DNA of 64,000 bases from Chytriomyces cf. hyalinus JEL632 (taxonomy: Eukaryota; Chytridiomycota; Chytridiomycetes; Chytridiales; Chytriomycetaceae): NCBI GenBank assembly GCA_025435555.1, contig JAIWWG010000048.1:1-64000 (forward strand), in the 5' to 3' direction. The notes beneath the pieces are model-generated. The model saw nothing but the letters and a program-made list of their open reading frames with translations, was not told the DNA's origin and did no database searches. The position numbers and the translations under genes are program-made. Every line of letters starts with the position of its first letter. Position 1 is the stretch's first letter. Below are positions 22,909 to 34,123 of the stretch, piece by piece.

Positions 22909-25678
22909 ATGTCAAGTCGCGGCCACCATCTCTATAACCAAGGTGGCAGAGGCGGTAGCGGGCAAAGCAGTGGCGGCTACCGTAACAACGGCGGCGGTGG
23001 CGGCGGTGGCGGCGGTGGCGGCGGTGGCGGTGGTGGCAGTGGACGAGGGCCCTACCAGAAGCATCACTATGCCAGCAACAACAACAACCGCAGCACCTTC
23101 AATTCCGCAAAGAATAACAACAGCAGCAACAACAACTCGAATGGACACTTTTCACAGCGCAGCAATCTATATGCACCATCAACCTCGTCACAACCAGACC
23201 AAAACGTGAATCGCAACTTTCCAGTCCCCCAGCTTAATTCCTTCAGCTTCAACCGCGCACCAACCGTGTCACAGGCAGTTTTGAATAGCGGACCACAGGG
23301 AAAGGTGGAAACTGTGCGCTTTGAGATGAAAGGAGCGTCCCTGCCACCAGCTCGAAAACCTGTTGCATTCGGAGGATCCAACCAGGCCGTGCAGAGGGGA
23401 AAGAGTTCTCTCCCCTCGAAATCGGCGCCCGAATCCAAATCTTCAAACAGCGCTTCCGCTTCGTTAAACGAAGATGCGATGGCGAAACGGGCTGAGCGAT
23501 TCGGAATCAAAACACCGCCGCAACAGCAGTCTCAGCCAAAGAAGAAGGAGCTGTTTAAACCTGAACAAGGCTCTCTGGATGGCTCAAAGTCCTCTGGATC
23601 GGATCCAAATCAAATGGATTTTATTTCTTTCGGCGATATGGATCCCAGTGCAGCTGCGGCCCGTGTGGACTCGAACAAGGACTCGCTGCGTCAAAAAGGG
23701 AAATACGATGACGGCATCAATGATCGCGACCCTTTTGAAATCTTGTACGAGTTGCCCCAGCCTGTATGGGTTGAAGATTCCAGAAAGTACTCCAAGAATT
23801 TACGCGAAATGTATGTGGACTGGATATCTTTCGCCTCTTGCTTTCACATCCCGCCCACTTTTCAAATCCATTTTCTGAGAAATGCGTTTGTCCGAAAAGC
23901 CGCCGTCCTGCTTTTGCGCAATGAATGAGGATTCCCGGAAATCTGCATCTAACTTCTTCTCTTCACTTAACAATCAGGTTCTCTCAAGAAGTGGAAGACT
24001 ACGTTGCATACATTTCCCCAACGGCTGCCGAGCACTCTGTCCGACATTTGACCATTGAACGGTTACGGCATGTTGTCAGCTATCTATGGCCCACAGCCGA
24101 AGTGAATGTGTTTGGATCCTTCAGTACAAAATTATATCTCCCAACTAGGTAGGAATCTTGCGAGGGTTATTTCAGTACCTTTGCTTCCTCAACCGTCTCA
24201 TCTATCCCCGTTTTTTATTCTCTCGAAGCGACGTTGATATTGTCATTCTGGGGAAAAACCTGCGTGCTCCTGCATCCCTATTCGAACTTTCAGTTGCGCT
24301 ACGAGATCACGGCATATCGCGCAACCTCGAAGTCATTTCGAAAGCCAAAGTACCCATCATCAAATACACGGACGCATTGACACAGTTTCCTGTCGATATT
24401 TCCCTGAACATGGGAGGAGGTCTTCAAGCGGCTGAGATTGTGACTCAATTTCTGAGCGAGCCGAATGGAGTTGGAGACGCGATTCGAGGGTTGATGTATT
24501 TATTGAAGCAGTTTCTGTTGATGCGGCATTTGAATGAGCCGTTTAATGGAGGGTGTGGAAGCTACGCGCTTTTAATATTAGTGAGCACGTTTGTCAAGGT
24601 GATGAGCTTTTATCAAGCTGGAAATATTGAAGGATTCTCACATCACCCACCCCCGCGATTTTTCCGTTGCACAGCTACATCCCCTGATTCAAGTCGGCGC
24701 AACGAATCCGTTGGAAAACCTCGGGTTGCTATTTATCGAGTTTCTAGAATTTTACGGTCGATCGTTTAATTATCAGGATTTGGGAATCAAGTGCGATTTA
24801 AGGAGCGGACCTGGTTTTTTTTACAAATCCGAGTATAATTTTACAAGAAAACCTGGAGTCTTGACTGTACTAGACCCTCAGGATGAGAGTAAGGTTTTTT
24901 TTTCCGTCGAGACACGTTCACTGGGGGTTAAACGAGATCGCTTGCTTTTTTCCCTGTCACAGCCAACGATGTCGGTGGCGGTTCTTGGAACTACTATCAA
25001 ATCAAATCTGAATTCTTCCGCTGCTACAATCGCCTGCTTTGCATTTTCGGAGCCGCCGAGTACCGCACAATTCAGCTCCGTCAATCCTCCAAAAACCACA
25101 CTCGATTTCCCAACAGCTACGACACGGATCAACCCAATTCCATCCTCAGTGCCATTCTTACCGTCGGGAAGGGCATGTATGCTTACCGAAATGCTGTCGA
25201 AGAGTTGTGGGACCGTGTTTCGAATGGACTTGTGTCAACAGGGGTTGAAGAAGGCGCTTGGGAGAGTGTGTGTGCACAGTTGAAGAAGGATGAGCAAGAA
25301 CGGAAATTTAAAGCTGGCGGTGTGAAGAGGAAGAGAGTTCTTGAGGAAGAGCGGCGGCAGGTAGCGCGAGAAGCCGAAGAATCAGAAAACGCAGAAGAAT
25401 CAGAAAAGGAAGCAATCGAAGTAGTGAACCAACAGCAGAAAAATCATGAGAAAGCGAAACTAGACGCGCGCAAAGAATCGAAGGAGGAGTGGAAGTCGTG
25501 GGAACGGGAATACTTTGACACACTGAAGGAGGCAAAAGAAGAGCTCGGATACAACAGTCAAGATGACGGGGAAATCAATATGGAAATATCATCTGGTCCC
25601 GAAAGTAATGTTTCTGAGGATGAGGAGAGAAAGGACGATTTCAAGTCTCCTTTCAGAAAACGGGCTCGGAGACAGTGA
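22909..25678 (+). CDS. TRF4: Non-canonical poly(A) polymerase, TRF4/TENT4 type
   Basis: This enzyme adds short poly(A) tails to aberrant nuclear RNAs for exosome decay (TRAMP complex). Five exons (22909-23810, 23978-24148, 24229-24598, 24675-24888, 24963-25678) give 790 residues. An N-terminal Gly-rich/Asn-rich low-complexity region of ~290 residues precedes the nucleotidyltransferase core. The core has VNVFGSFSTKLYLPTSDVDIV (GS helix and the first two catalytic Asp) and FPVDISLN (third Asp). The PAP-associated part includes LMYLLKQFLLMRHLNEPF and NPLENLGLLFIEFLEFYG. The C-terminal ~160 residues are a highly charged coiled coil. The start follows channel 1 by 67 bp on the same strand. Confidence 0.93.
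22985..23041. repeat. GGY trinucleotide repeat encoding poly-Gly in TRF4
   Basis: Roughly 17 consecutive glycine codons (GGC/GGT) form a trinucleotide-like tract in the N-terminal low-complexity region of the TRF4 gene. Confidence 0.9.
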
Positions 25679-25908
25679 AACTTAATTGTGTGAAAATGCG
25701 TTGTGCTTGTTATTATTAAATTTATATTGTTTTTGGGAAGCATTGATACTCTTCTTGCGGCGTTGTCGCGCTTGTCACTCGTGTTGGAGTTGAAAAATTC
25801 GAACTGGCAAGCAAAACAAAAAAAAAACATCAGAAAATAACCAACTGTGCCACCTCAAGACCAAATTTTCCCACACTTTCAAGATCTTAAACGCGAAGAT
25901 ATCTCCTC

Positions 25909-27013
25909 ATGTTCAAACTGGCTCCATTCGCTCTGTTTTTTGCGCCATTGGCAGCCGGTGAGTTTCGAAGAAAGTCACGAATTCGTTTAAAATACGGCTA
26001 ACGCTCGAAAATACGCGTCTCAGCTCAAAGCTACTCTTATGATCTCGCTCTCGGCGCATTTGTGTCCGCCACAAGTACTTTCTCAAGCCCGCCCTGCAAT
26101 TTATTCACTTGCGGACCAAACCAAGTCGTCATGAACCCTCCCAACAGCACAGTTGACATTGGCCAGTGGGTTTCTGAACCAGGACCGTGTGATGAGGACT
26201 GGCAAGCTGCGTCAAGTGGAAACATTTCGCCTGAGGCTCGAAGGAACGAGTCTCTCTATATTGACTGGAGCGCGAATTTTGGCACGCAATTGATGAGCGA
26301 GGTGCGCTTTCGGTACGGAAATATTGCAGGTAATGAAGGGGTACTGTTTTCGCTGTTGTTTCGATCTACTTGCTCATCTCCTTGTTCACCAGTGAATCCG
26401 TGGGCTGTGCAGCTCATTATTCATTCGCAAACGGCCATGAACACGAACCCAGTTGCAGTGCCCATGATGGATGGTGGCCAGTTTTACGCGTTTACCTTCC
26501 AGGAACCAGTGACAGCGAGCGGGGTGGAGCTGAACTTCTATGGACTTCAGAGTAGAGATGAGGGCAAGACTTGTTTCGTTGCTGTCTCTAATGTAGAAGC
26601 TTGGACAGGTGCGTTTCAAAATGATGCAATATACTTAACAGTTGTGACTGAACGTGATTCCTTGTGAATGCGCAGGTGCACCACCAAATCCAATCCCGAC
26701 TGATGGCTCTGACGTTGACTCTTCCGCGGGCACAAACAAAGTGATCACAATTGGAGGTCTTGTTGCCATGATTCTGCTGCCAATCACCGCGGGTATTCTT
26801 TGCATTGGCTTGGGAGGCTGGTTCTTGTACAATCGCCGAAAGAACTTGCTTGCTCGCAACAGCATTGTCGCGAGGGACACTGAATTGCGTAAGAGAACGC
26901 AGCGTGGCGAGTCACGAGAACACCGCCTTGTGGATGAGGAGGAAGAGCGCGAGCCACGCGTTAAAGCAGGTCCAATTGCTACCACACCGAATGTGTGGAA
27001 CAACGCGGTTTAG
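25909..27013 (+). CDS. Type I single-pass membrane protein of unknown function
   Basis: Four exons (25909-25957, 26024-26329, 26393-26608, 26676-27013) give 302 residues. A signal peptide (MFKLAPFALFFAPLAA) leads an extracellular domain of ~190 residues with six or more cysteines, Asn-x-Ser/Thr sites and a beta-rich look (for example VELNFYGLQSRDEGKTCFVA). A transmembrane helix (IGGLVAMILLPITAGILCIG) and a 60-residue charged cytosolic tail follow. The layout is that of a cell-surface adhesion or sensor protein, but I do not recognise the ectodomain. All splice junctions are phase 1, as often seen in modular extracellular proteins. Confidence 0.7.
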
Positions 27014-27170
27014 TTCTCGCTTGTGTTGTACCGATTATCTACAGTTTTATCCGCTTTATTACCCTTTTAACCGCCTATTTATGCGTACTAGCTGCCTTGT
27101 TCTGATACATGGTTCATAAAAAATATTTAGATCCATCGCTTATTTAGATCACAACTTCTTTTTTCGTAAA

Positions 27171-28080
27171 ATGTTTGGAGTCGCCATTCGCAGAGCCGCC
27201 ACCACCAACAGCATCGGTATGCCATCTGCGCCAGCCTGGACTGGACATCAATGCTTCATCCCTGATATCGCACTGTTCAGCCGTTGACCCATCGTTTTCA
27301 ACAGGTCTTTTTGCGGCCTCATCGACCATTTCTGCTGTTCCCCGGGTGTTTCCCCAGGCCGTCAACCGTATCCAACGGGCAAGGTTCGTCACGTGTTTCC
27401 TGAGACTGCTCCGACTGTCGTGTTTCTGACTCGACCTAAATGCCAAAAAATGAACAACCATTCGCATCGATGCTCTCTCTCTCAGCCTGAGCACTCAAAA
27501 GGACAGCAGCCAGATCGGAACTCCCCTCCCAACTCTCGAAATCGATGCGTTTAAGAGAAGCGCTGCCTTTAAGCGCCCAACCAGTCCTCACTTGTTCATC
27601 TATCAGCCGCAACTCACGTGGGGTCTCTCCCTGTTCCACCGTGTGACGGGTGGTATTCTGGGTGTTGGTGCGTTTTTCGAAGATGTGCCCCAGTTCGAAT
27701 CAAATTCCCTCTAGATCGAATTTTTTGGAATCGATCCGTGTGTTCGAACTGCGTCTTGTCTCATTCATCTCACTTTCGATTGCATCTCTAATCGTGATCT
27801 TCTATTTCAGCCCTGTATGGAGGTGCGATCTGGTACCCTCGTTGCCCCATTCACCAGCGCCGCTGCCGCTGCCTACATCACCGCATTCCCATGGATTGTC
27901 AAATTCGTTGCCAAGAGCGCCATCAGTTTCCCAATGGCTTACCACACTTTCAACGGATTCCGTCACTTGCTGTGGGACACTGCAAACAAGTACTCCTTCA
28001 GTCTGCCAGGCGTGTACAGTACTGGATATGCCGTGATTGGGGCAACGTTTGTTGTTGGATTGGGTTACGCTCTTTACTAA
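27171..28080 (+). CDS. SDHC: Succinate dehydrogenase cytochrome b560 subunit, with an apparent 1-nt frame break
   Basis: This subunit anchors complex II in the inner mitochondrial membrane and helps bind haem b and ubiquinone. Exons 27171-27216, 27281-27383, 27486-27667 and 27811-28080 are supported. A presequence precedes [17 protein letters not shown] and [13 protein letters not shown] (the SxxHR quinone/haem region). The last exon has [15 protein letters not shown] with the haem-ligand histidine. Exon 3 ends in phase 1, which continues as ALYGGAIWY, but the conserved remainder (LVAPFT...YHTFNG) is in the next frame. One base too many near 27834-27838 (TACCCTC) explains this and would leave a normal 199-residue protein. 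It is either a sequencing error or a real lesion. Confidence 0.85.
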
Positions 28081-28288
28081 ATGTGGTTGTCGAGCACTGA
28101 ATTTCGACACGCGTTTTTTTTTTTTGAATGGTTGTTTGTGGAATATGATGGGCAGCCCTTGGAAAATACACGTCATAAACTGCTTTGAAAGCATTCCACG
28201 CGTATCTGATCTTTTAGATCGACATCGCCGTTCGCGGAACAATGAAACCGTAAAAAAAAAAGCCGACTTTAAGTTGTACTTGCACACA

Positions 28289-30231
28289 ATGGCGAATCTC
28301 AGGCGAGGACAGTGCGGCAAGTGTGACTGCGATGTATACCAAGTTCAGAGCGGATCCAAGCGATGCCGTGGGTGTGAACACGGCGCCGTTTTCCACTGCG
28401 AAATTGCTGTCAAAAATTCAAAGGAGACCAAAGGCGGCAGTTGAGCACCACCCACGACATTAGGAAAAGAAAAAGGAAGCTGACCATGATTTTCAGGACT
28501 GAATGTCGCGCAGAAGGTAATAGAAGCCAAGCAAGACAAGGACTACTCTGCTGTTGTCCATTACAGCATCCGCAGTTTGTTTCTGTGGATCGCTATTACG
28601 TTGCTGGGTGTGTTCACGATACAAAAAGGCTACCAGCAGCCGCGGTTTGATCGCGGTTATGCACAGGATGCGTACGTATACACGGCGTGCGGATTCTTTA
28701 TTTCGTTTGTCTACGCAAACGTGGCTACCAAGAACGCACAGAACAACGAAAAGAGGCAGTTAGGCCTGGTGGGTACTCTGCGTTGCTTGAATGCCTGGAA
28801 CCCACCAACTAAAGCTACTCTACAGGTGCTGCGGAATATCAACTTTATCGCCATGATGACCTTTGTAATACAGGCAATGGACCTGTCTCCCTCCTTTTTG
28901 GATCATGCGGGGAATCCGTTTGATGTCGGTCGAATCCTTGACTGGGTGTCAAACTGTCCCACGTTGTGAGTATCTATTGCTCATTGCACAACGGTCGCAT
29001 TAATAACGCCAACACTCTCAGAATTCGGTTGATTGGAGAAGTGACGCACAACAAGGATATATCCTACCAAGCATCCCGCCTTGACTACCTTCTCCTCACT
29101 TGCGGATTCCTCGCCGTCCTCACTAAGCAACCTTACTCGCGCATTTTCGTCACCACAGCCGTGGGAATCTTTTGCTTCCTCGTCTCAAAACTGAACATGA
29201 TGTTTGATCGCGCCATCCGCCAAGAAACTCCATGCACGCTGGACGCTCCATCGCTCCTAAAAGTCAAACAAATCACCGCCGTGACTTGGTCCATTTTCGG
29301 AATCACATTCCACCTGCAGCGAGCCAAAGTTGTGAGCTATGCAATGGGCGAGGTCATGTTTTGCGTGGCGGATATCTTTGCAAAAGTGTTTGTGACGGTG
29401 ATTATGGTCAATGCCACGTTTGAGGAGAGTATGGGCGCCAAGGCGAAGAGGATCGGCGAGGTCGCGGAGGAGATTGAGGCTCAGATGGTGCAGGCGGATA
29501 AATTGCTTGAAAAGTTGATGCCTCCGAGGTTTGTTTCAGGTTGCGTATGGCTCGCATATGTTAAACAACACATTGAAATTTGATAGCATCGTTGCTGCCA
29601 TGAAAGCCGGAAAAGCCACAGGCGCTGAAGAATACGCGTCCGTCACCGTCTTTTTCTCCGACATTCCCAATTTCCAAGCCTTGTCTGGCAAACTATCCGC
29701 AAAAGAAATGCTCTCTGTTTTGAACAATCTTTGGAACGAATACGAGGTGATTTGCAAACGCTGGGGAATGTACAAGGTTGAAACAATCGGTGACGCGTTT
29801 CTGGGAGTTATTGGCGCGCCGGAGCGGGTTCCGGATCACGCCGAGCGGGCGGCCAGCTTTGCTGTTGATGTTATTGAAATGGTCAAGAACTTTGACACGG
29901 GCATTGGAGAGCCGTTTGTCACGAGAGTCGGGCTCAATTGTGGCCCGATTACAGCTGGTGTACTCGGTGATGCGAACCCGCACTGGTGTATAGTTGGGGA
30001 CGCAGTGAACACTGCATCAAGGTGTGTTAATTGGCGTCATTGAAATAGGAGCGTTGTTGACTCTACTTTGACACTAGAATGGAATCTACATCCCAGCCCT
30101 ACCGAATTCACATTTCCGAGAGTACTTACAAGCAAATTAACAACAAAGGCTTTCAGCTGGAGGGTCCTGATGTCATGAACATCAAGGGAAAGGGCACCAT
30201 GAACACATACTGGATAAATGGCCGCGCATGA
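28289..30231 (+). CDS. Rhodopsin-guanylyl cyclase fusion (light-activated cGMP synthase)
   Basis: Six exons (28289-28439, 28497-28768, 28826-28965, 29022-29528, 29587-30021, 30078-30231) give 552 residues. Residues 1-50 hold a Cys cluster (CGKCDC, CRGCEH). An extra helix (77-95) is followed by a seven-helix microbial rhodopsin. Counterion-type Asp180 lies in RILDWVSNCP, Asp209 in helix 4, Asp305 and the retinal Schiff-base Lys309 in ADIFAKVF. A coiled-coil linker (326-355) leads to a class III cyclase with metal-binding Asp382 (FFSDI) and Asp426, purine-selecting Glu422 (KVETIGD) and Cys491 (HWCIVGD), and transition-state Asn498/Arg502. Glu plus Cys is the guanylyl-cyclase signature. The second intron (57 nt) is in frame. 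CNG channels lie 5.4 kb upstream and 140 bp downstream (convergent). Confidence 0.93.
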
Positions 30232-30371
30232 TTTTCGATTGTGTTGACTTGTTTTGAAACCGTTACCTAAACCTTGTCGACTCGTTGTTTTCCTTTCTCG
30301 GTTGGTTCTCTGAGTCCATAAACAAAGAATAGCTCCCATTACATAAGAAGACATACGTTTGAATACCAGTT

Positions 30372-33208
30372 TTATTTAACGTTTCTCAACTGCTCCTCTT
30401 TGCGCACCTTCTCCATCCGTTGCTGGTAAATAATATCCATGCGCTGTTTCATGTCCTCAAACTCGGGTAATATCCGCATCAAATCCACTCTCGTCAACCG
30501 ATACAACGAACACGGCGTTAGCGCTTGCACCGTTGCCGTTCTTGGAATGTTCGCAATCAGCGCCAACTCCCCAAAAAATGCGCCGTCCACAAGTTGCCCA
30601 ACTTTGACTCCGTTGACCACAATGTTCACAGTTCCTTTGAGAATGAAAAACATTTCTGAGCCCATATCGCCCGCGGATATGATAATATCGCCGGGGATAA
30701 AGTATACGGCGCTGAGGGCTGTGGCGATACGGCCGAGGAAAATGTGGTCACGCCCGTCATCCATTTCTCGATGTAGGAATCCGACTTTGGAGATGAGTTG
30801 TTTGCAGTTATGTGCGGCAATTTCCATTCGGAGAGAGTCGTTCATTTCATTCAAAAGTGTTGCCTAACAAGGAAATCAAGGTATTGAGATTTCCTAAAGG
30901 AGAGGGTGTGTTTTGGTTTACCTCTTCAAAAAACTTGCCTCGATATTTGAGTTCATAATACTTCAGCACTTTACGACGCGTAATATCGTCCAAGTCTTTC
31001 CAACCCATGTACTCTTTCAGTTCATCGAGTTTTTGCTTGTACAGCCGCCCCGAAGCATCCATGCCGATGCTGAGTGATGAAATCGTACCAACGATCGACG
31101 CGTATAATCCAGCACCGATGATGGTGAAGCAGAGCGTTGAGATTTGCTCTTCTGGGGTGTTGGGCCTGCGAGATTGGAACTGGTAAGACTGCGAAGTTGG
31201 GGATAGTTTAAAAAAGGCGAAAGGGGGGCTAAACTTGTAAAATACAGGAAACGTGTTTCCAACTGCCTGTCAATCAAAGAGTTCAGTTCAGTGAGGAAAC
31301 TACACAGTAGTAAAACTAAACAAATCACCGTAAACAGAGCCCACACGTATTTATCAAAATCACTGCGGTGCTGAACTTGGGCAATGACAGAGTTGCTAAA
31401 CTGGGACAACCGTCCAATAAAAAACAAGACACACGCCTGCACATGAAGAAACGCGCACAAGGTAAACATGAGCGGAAAGAATCCGGAAAACGTTTGCCCG
31501 ATTCCAAGCATCGTTTCGACTTTCTTGCGCATTAACATAAAGTACGGAGAGCCTGATATTGTTCTCGGTAGCTTGTATACTCGTATGCATCGAATGACCC
31601 ACAGGTAGTGGCAGTCGCCGTATGGTATCAGTTCGAAGGGAACTGTGGCGATGAAATCCACGACAAAGTTAGTTTTCAGGTAATACTTCTGCCAGTCTTT
31701 GAGGGTTGGGTTTTTAACGATGCGCAGGAGTTTGGGACGGGGTTGCACCGTCATAAACGTTACAAAGTTGTCCATGGCGAATATAAGCGATAGGGCTATG
31801 GAGAAGGACCAGTCAATGTCCTGGTCCATTGCGAGTTTGAAAGGAATAAACCAGATGGTGGCGATGTAGATGGCTGTGTTTGCTGTCAGATTTCACCGGT
31901 GGTGCGTCATGTTGGGAAACGTTTACCTGCCATGAACAGTTCCCAGTTGACCGAAAAGAAAGAGTAACGGCTAAATCCCGCGATCCTGAAAAGTTCGCGC
32001 GTATTGGGCTGCTGCTCATCTGGTTTCACATCTTTGGCGCCAAGTTCTTCATTAAACGTTGCAACAGAGCCAGTCTGGTTGTACATTGGGACGGTGGAGT
32101 TCTTGATGACAATTTCCATAATGGACCCTCTCGCCTTGCGAAGTTTTACAAACTCGGAGCTGCCCAAGAACTTGCTGCTGGGTTTGGAGAGTGATCGATG
32201 GTGTTCTGGTTTCTTGGACGACATGTCCGACGCTAATGACTCCTTCGACGGTCCTTTCGAACTTTCACTTTTCAATTCTTGGCGATAGGTTACAGCATTT
32301 GACACCCCTTGTGAGACATGTGAAGTCTGCGCACTTGAAGATGGGGATGCGCATGACATGTTTTCTGAAGAATTTCTGCTGAGAAACTTTGGAGTGGAAT
32401 CTTCTTGATGAAAGCGGGATGAGATTTCGGAGGCAGGCGTTTTGGCGGCTTCTTCAATGGTTACAAGGCTTCCACACAGCGCCTCGGTGGAGTTTATGCT
32501 GTTGCCCTCTGCGTTGGCTGCAGCTGGTGGGCTGTCTTTTAAAGGGGTGTCCGCTTTCGGTCCAGTTCGGTGTGACTTTTTGATGGAATTTGGAGAAGAC
32601 GGGCATTTTATAATCTCTGGCGTTTTTGTTTCGGTTGTTGATGATGGGTCAGAAGTACTTTCATTCGACATCTTAGAGCGTCCCAAAGCAGTGGAAAATC
32701 TGTGCGACCGTTGAGTATTTGATGCTCTGGATGTGGAACGCGAAGAATCGGGGCGAAATGCGTGTTTGGTGTTGGTTTCCTTATTCTGAAACTTGGTCAG
32801 CTGTTTCCAGATATTCCCCGAAGCCTCTGTTTCTGCGGCACTGAACACGCTGTTTGAACAGTCTGCCTGTGGGCCAATCGGATCGGAGGTTATTTGAATG
32901 CCCGACATCTGCGACGTGGACACTTGGTGCTCCCACTCCTCGTTCGAGGCCCACTGCTCAATCATCGCACTGCTGTGCAAACTGGACTGATCTATCACGC
33001 CTTTCGGCAAGGTTTTGTGGCTGGCAGCTTCCCTTAGGTGCGGTTTGAAGGACTCGCTCGAACGCGTTACGCTGGGTCGCTTGGGGTTCTGCGGCATTGG
33101 AAACTGCGACATGAGCAGCTCTGTGAGTGGGATCATGTGCACGAGCTGGCTTTCAATGCTTTTGAGTTTCTCGTGAAGGTCTGCAATGATGGCGGCAGTG
33201 AAGGGCAT
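30372..33208 (-). CDS. Cyclic-nucleotide-gated-type channel A
   Basis: Five exons (33208-31927, 31882-31329, 31266-31235, 31165-30922, 30863-30372) give 867 residues. The N-terminal ~390 residues are disordered after a helical start (IADLHEKLKSIESQLVHMIP). S1-S4 follow (S4: WVIRCIRVYKLPR), then S5 with HVQACVLFFIGRL. The pore is split over a tiny 32-nt exon and reads ALFTAVGNTFPVFYKPNTPEE. The C-linker (DASGRLYKQKLDELKEYMGW) leads to a CNBD with FIPGDIIISAGDMGSEMFF and FFGELALIANIPRTATVQ, retaining the Glu and Arg that hold the cyclic phosphate. The first intron is only 44 nt. The AATAAA poly(A)-like signal overlaps the stop codon. It is convergent with the rhodopsin-cyclase gene. Confidence 0.92.
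30819..31118. repeat. Near-identical duplicated tract (copy 1), shared with 33819-34123
   Basis: These 300 bases match 33819-34123 base for base except for one extra TTTTG in the second copy. The tract covers the end of the C-linker exon, a whole intron and the start of the CNBD exon of both tandem channel genes. Flanking exons are clearly diverged. Identity that includes intron sequence points to recent gene conversion. Confidence 0.9.
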
Positions 33209-33818
33209 TTTTTTTGTAGGAACTTTCCCGAGTTTTCTTCTCTTGTTGGGCTGTGCAAATCCCAAAAAAATTTCGGCTTAATTTTTTATTTTTTTACGAC
33301 TTTCTTTTTTTTTATGCATTAACAGTTTGGCCCTCATTCAAGAGAACCAGCTTGATGTTGTACCATAAGATTTACTTCTCCCCTCTTTGCAACTGCTCCA
33401 AGCGCACCTTCTCCATCCTTTGCTGGTATATAACATCCATCCGCTGCTGCATGTCTTCAAATTCGGGCAATATCCGCATCAAATCCATTCTCGTAAGCCG
33501 ATACAATGCACAAGAAGATATCGCCTGAACAGTTGCTGTTCGTGGAATATTCGCAATCAACGCCAACTCTCCAAAAAACGCCCCGTCCGACATTTGTCCA
33601 ACGACGTTCCCATTCACAAGGATTCGAGCCGTGCCTTTTAGAATGAAAAACATTTCTGTGCCGATATCTCCGGCAGTGACGATGGAATCTCCGGGGATGA
33701 AGTATGCCGCTGTGAGAGAGGTTGCAAGGCGGCCCAGGAATACGTGATCTCGTCCGTCTCCCATCTCTCGATTCAAGAAGGGCACCTTTGAAATCAGCTG
33801 CTTGCAATTGTGAACAGT

Positions 33819-34123
33819 AATTTCCATTCGGAGAGAGTCGTTCATTTCATTCAAAAGTGTTGCCTAACAAGGAAATCAAGGTATTGAGATTTCCTAAAGG
33901 AGAGGGTGTGTTTTGTTTTGGTTTACCTCTTCAAAAAACTTGCCTCGATATTTGAGTTCATAATACTTCAGCACTTTACGACGCGTAATATCGTCCAAGT
34001 CTTTCCAACCCATGTACTCTTTCAGTTCATCGAGTTTTTGCTTGTACAGCCGCCCCGAAGCATCCATGCCGATGCTGAGTGATGAAATCGTACCAACGAT
34101 CGACGCGTATAATCCAGCACCGA
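33819..34123. repeat. Near-identical duplicated tract (copy 2), shared with 30819-31118
   Basis: This is the second copy of the conversion tract in channel B. It differs from the first copy only by a 5-nt TTTTG duplication inside the intron (63 nt here, 58 nt in channel A). Confidence 0.9.

Noticed and set aside
26635-27003. 122-codon minus-strand frame
   Set aside because: It is antisense to the last exon of the type I membrane protein, including its transmembrane helix.
28289-30231. NeoR-type near-infrared rhodopsin subunit
   Set aside because: The Glu four residues before the helix-3 Asp is a Gly here, and the helix-7 position is Asp, so the triad that defines NeoR is absent.
28289-30231. 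Adenylyl rather than guanylyl cyclase
   Set aside because: Adenylyl cyclases carry Lys and Asp/Thr at the two purine positions; this protein has Glu422 and Cys491.
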